Assembly (NCBI GenBank): GCA_015233565.1
Contig: JADFXM010000003.1
Span: forward strand, 1 to 64,000
Source of the DNA: Candidatus Rifleibacteriota bacterium
GTDB taxonomy: Bacteria > Muiribacteriota > Ozemobacteria > Ozemobacterales > Ozemobacteraceae
Length of the DNA: 64,000 bases
Reading direction: 5' to 3'
This document shows positions 61,283-64,000 of the stretch, piece after piece. Each line of letters starts with the position of its first letter. The first letter of the stretch is position 1. Under the pieces are notes generated by a model. It was not told where the DNA came from. It saw only the letters and a program-made list of their open reading frames with translations, and ran no database searches. Made by a program: the position numbers and the translations under genes.

Positions 61283-62860
61283 ATGATGGCTGAAGAAGAA
61301 ACCAAGAAGAAAAAGTTGTCTTTTGCGTCAGCTCTGATTCTCTATTTTGCAGGTTTTTTTCTGCTTTTATGCCTTTTTTGGGTATTTAAACCTTCTTTTA
61401 AAAGCAGATACAATCTAATAATCACAGGCCTCGGAAAAGGCCGTGTGGTCCCCTTTATTGCCCAGTTTGAACCATATAAAGATAAAAAAATGGGTGGAGC
61501 AGAATATTTAAGCTCAAAAATCAAGGAATTGATCAAATCATTTGAAGGAAACCCATACAACGCTGTTTCTTTGGGAAATGAAATATCTGGTACTTCTGAA
61601 TCTTATTTTACTAACGGAGAAGCAGTAATAGAAAGTTTGAATTCTTACAACCTGGATGCGATGCTTGTTGGAAATCTTGATTTTTCCTTCGGCTTTAAAA
61701 GGCTTTGTGAACTCTCCACTAAGGCTGCTTTTAAATTTCTCGCCTCGAACATCGTGGATGAATCTACAGGCCAAATTCCTCCGTCATTCGTGCGTGAGAA
61801 GATTAGCAACCCGGGAGGTGTTCTTAAGGTCGCTTTTATTGGGGTTACTCCACACCAAACTCCCTTTATAACCACTCAGAAGAATACACAGGGCCTCAGA
61901 TTTTCCCCGCCTGGCCCTGGCTTAAAGCAATTGGTCGAGGAAAATAGGCAACACGGAGCAAATCTCGTTGTGATGTTAACCCTCTACGAAAGAAAGCGGC
62001 TTGGTGAGGACGAATTTAACGCTTTGCTCAATTCAAAACCGGATATACTAATCATGCAGGATTATGCTTCTGAAATGCCACCTGCTAGAAGATTCGACGA
62101 TGTTGTTGTGAAAACGGTAAATGGTTATAACCAGGGAAAAGAAATCGATTTGCTGACTGTAGACCTCGATGAAAAAACTGGAAAAATTGCTTCCTTCACT
62201 GGCTTTAGATTCCCTGTTTTTTGTGATGAAATTCAACCTGATGCTGCAGTTTTAAATAAGATCAGCGGAGTTCTGGATAAGATAAAATCTATTCAAAATG
62301 AAGTGATTGCAACTTTTTCTGAATCCTATTCGAGGATGTATGACGAAGAATGTCCAATCGGGGACATGATTGCTGACAACTTGAAAGAATCCACGAATAC
62401 TGAAATTGCATTTCAACACAGCGGTGGAATACAGGGTAATATATCGTCAGGAGCATTTTCAATGGGGGATTTGTATTCTTTACTGCCATTCGATAATGAT
62501 ATCGTAACCATGGATCTTACCGGACTTGACATTATCGAAATTCTAACAATTGCAGCTTCCCTGAAACGTGGAATAATTCAAATCTCTGGTGGAGAATATT
62601 CCTTTTCTAATAGAGGAATAGACGACTTTGAATTGGGGGAAGTCAAAGTTAACGGCTCGAATATCATTGCCACTAAAACTTACAGAATTTCTACAAACAG
62701 TTTTTTGGCTGATGGTGGAGACGAATTCAGACCTTTCAGAAGAGGGAAAAAGATTGTGATTGGGTCTCCTCAAAGAGATGTTCTAAAAAAATATTTGACA
62801 GATCTTTCCGCTTCAGGCCCGGTCCGTCTTCAGTTCGCAGATCGCATCAAGCGAAAATAA
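61283..62860 (+). CDS. 5'-nucleotidase/UshA-family pseudoenzyme, membrane anchored
   Basis: I take the ATG at 61283; a TTG lies at 61274. One membrane helix (LSFASALILYFAGFFLLLCL) anchors it. The metallophosphatase domain keeps the fold spacing but has lost the metal ligands: the usual TNDxHG reads ITGLGKGR, DAGD reads SLGNE, GNHEFD reads VGNLDFS, the SH of the fourth motif reads LTLYE and GGHTH reads MQDYAS. The C-terminal 5-nucleotidase domain is better kept (FQHSGGIQGNISSGAFSMGD and LYSLLPFDND). It is probably a binding or regulatory protein in the periplasm rather than a hydrolase. The family assignment is firm, the loss of activity is inference. Confidence 0.8.
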   Translation: MMAEEETKKKKLSFASALILYFAGFFLLLCLFWVFKPSFKSRYNLIITGLGKGRVVPFIAQFEPYKDKKMGGAEYLSSKIKELIKSFEGNPYNAVSLGNEISGTSESYFTNGEAVIESLNSYNLDAMLVGNLDFSFGFKRLCELSTKAAFKFLASNIVDESTGQIPPSFVREKISNPGGVLKVAFIGVTPHQTPFITTQKNTQGLRFSPPGPGLKQLVEENRQHGANLVVMLTLYERKRLGEDEFNALLNSKPDILIMQDYASEMPPARRFDDVVVKTVNGYNQGKEIDLLTVDLDEKTGKIASFTGFRFPVFCDEIQPDAAVLNKISGVLDKIKSIQNEVIATFSESYSRMYDEECPIGDMIADNLKESTNTEIAFQHSGGIQGNISSGAFSMGDLYSLLPFDNDIVTMDLTGLDIIEILTIAASLKRGIIQISGGEYSFSNRGIDDFELGEVKVNGSNIIATKTYRISTNSFLADGGDEFRPFRRGKKIVIGSPQRDVLKKYLTDLSASGPVRLQFADRIKRK

Positions 62861-62987
62861 CAAGCTTTTCAGGTATTAAAAGCTCGTGAGTATTAATCAC
62901 GATTTTCAGTTTTTATTGTACATTATCCGAATTTGAGATTTGAATGAAAAATCCTTTCGTGGTAGGATTTGGGATTATTCATTTTGT

Positions 62988-64000
62988 ATGACCAACAATT
63001 TATCTCAAAATAGTTTGTCTTTTCCGCATGCCCAAGCTTTAGCAGGGGAGAATGCGCTTTTGAAAAGTCAAATTCTTGAGTTAATTCAACTCGAAGATTC
63101 TGGAAATTTTGTTGATACTGATTCAATAATTAAAAATTTTCTTAAGAAAGCTAGAATCCTGTCCAAAGCTGAGGCGGCTTTTTTTGCTCTTCCAGCTTCC
63201 GCTCCGGGAAAACTTGAAATAAAAATAGCACCCCCAAATCTCGATGATGTTGTCAGAAACGTCTGTGCTGAATTTGAAAATGGATATGATAAGTGGATTG
63301 CTTCTGAAAACGAACTTCTTTCAATTGCAGGATTCATTGTACTTCCATTAATTCGGCGTCATCGGCTCATCGGGGTTATGGGCTTGAAGCTCAACCCCGC
63401 TGCTCCGGAAAATGTTTGTGAACTCTTGTCAAGTTTTGCGAAACAAGCTGCAACTACTTTAGAAAATACATTGTTTCATGAGAAATCATTTCGTCGTCTT
63501 CTTACGTTAAGTAATGTTTTCACCTTCCAACGAGAATTGGGGGGGCAAATCGATTTGGAGATAATTTTAGACAAGGTTCTTTCATTAATACGTGATGGAA
63601 CATCTTCCGTTGGGGCGGCTCTTCATCTCCTTGGGGAATCCGGAAACGATTTTTTCATGAGGCGGCTTCAAACAAATCAAGGAATCATTGAGTTTTCTCC
63701 GAATCTAAAGCTATTTGATGAAACCGTTAAAAAAACTATGGAGAAAGGTGATCCGGAAGTATTTGAATTTTCGCAAATTGGGGAATTATTAAGGCCGACT
63801 GCTTTTCAAGGGTCTAGTGGATTTTCAGAGAATATACTTTGCGTTCCGATTTTCAATCGGCAAAAAATTGTGGGGATTGTCCAGGTATTCGGAAAGTCGG
63901 AGAAACAGCAATACTCACCTGAAGACTTCGAATTGGTTAAGCTACTTTCCGGGCAAATCGCTTTTTTTATTGAGAGTACTCAGCAATTTCAAAGTCTACG
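62988..64000 (+). CDS. GAF-domain signalling protein, N-terminal part (runs off right edge)
   Basis: ATG at 62988 opens MTNNLSQNSLSFPHAQALAG and the frame stays open for 337 codons to the end. Two GAF-like domains are visible. The first ends with IVLPLIRRHRLIGVMGLKLN near residue 120. The second starts at about residue 180 (QIDLEIILDKVLSLIRDGTS) and ends with ILCVPIFNRQKIVGIVQVFG. GAF domains bind small ligands such as cyclic nucleotides. The effector domain is outside the window and may be a kinase, cyclase, phosphatase or GGDEF protein. There is no signal peptide. Confidence 0.75.
   Translation, partial: MTNNLSQNSLSFPHAQALAGENALLKSQILELIQLEDSGNFVDTDSIIKNFLKKARILSKAEAAFFALPASAPGKLEIKIAPPNLDDVVRNVCAEFENGYDKWIASENELLSIAGFIVLPLIRRHRLIGVMGLKLNPAAPENVCELLSSFAKQAATTLENTLFHEKSFRRLLTLSNVFTFQRELGGQIDLEIILDKVLSLIRDGTSSVGAALHLLGESGNDFFMRRLQTNQGIIEFSPNLKLFDETVKKTMEKGDPEVFEFSQIGELLRPTAFQGSSGFSENILCVPIFNRQKIVGIVQVFGKSEKQQYSPEDFELVKLLSGQIAFFIESTQQFQSL

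Overview
This AT-rich window looks like chromosome of an uncultivated diderm bacterium. It has a LolA-like lipoprotein carrier, class III nucleotide cyclases with extracytoplasmic regions, sigma-54 two-component control, type IV pilin-like proteins and a receptor/CheA chemosensory operon. The order rpsF-ssb-rpsR-DUF2232 gene-rplI-dnaB is a normal bacterial core block. No tRNA, rRNA or CRISPR array was recognised. The phylum cannot be fixed from the sequence; a candidate phylum such as Riflebacteria is only a guess.

Bases 1-10,500 are an accessory island. It starts with decayed mobile DNA: a transposase running off the left edge with a zinc-ribbon partner, a serine recombinase broken by a stop codon, and what looks like the 3' end (domains V-VI) of a group II intron. 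Then come small cargo units typical of integron cassettes or plasmid-derived islands: a CPCC-domain protein, a BrnT/BrnA toxin-antitoxin pair, a RidA-like protein with a YdeI-like protein, a PIN-domain VapC with its antitoxin on the other strand, a proline iminopeptidase-like hydrolase and a nucleotidyltransferase. Several plus-strand units are followed by hairpins resembling integron attC sites. A 173-bp inverted-repeat element and other scars lie between. No integron integrase is present in the window.

From 10,523 to about 20,280 is a long co-directional cluster. It holds three pilin-like proteins (a very large PilX/GspK-like one, a PilV-like and a PilW-like one), a membrane-anchored repeat protein, an unknown protein, a LolA-like protein, a nuclease-fold protein that has lost a catalytic lysine, and a membrane TPR protein. 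Bases 20,365-27,929 encode a DegS/NarX-type kinase, an NtrB-type kinase, an NtrC-type sigma-54 activator and a P-type cation ATPase. Bases 28,391-34,482 encode two tandem membrane cyclases whose catalytic domains have lost complementary sets of active-site residues, so they look like the two halves of one enzyme.

The core block (34,775-38,766) is followed by a PAP2 phosphatase and a U32 peptidase-family protein. A minus-strand operon cheA-mcp-cheW-cheB-cheR (49,176 down to 41,651) carries chemosensory signalling, with no flagellar gene or free cheY in view. A plus-strand cluster (49,490-52,303) combines a cysteine-desulfurase-like enzyme with three small proteins and two V4R-like proteins. 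The right end holds a TolB-like beta-propeller protein, two GT-C-like membrane proteins separated by an IS200/IS605-like terminus, low-complexity exported proteins (LysM, and a Cys/His-rich protein with a proline-threonine tract), a 5'-nucleotidase-family pseudoenzyme and a GAF-domain protein cut by the right edge.
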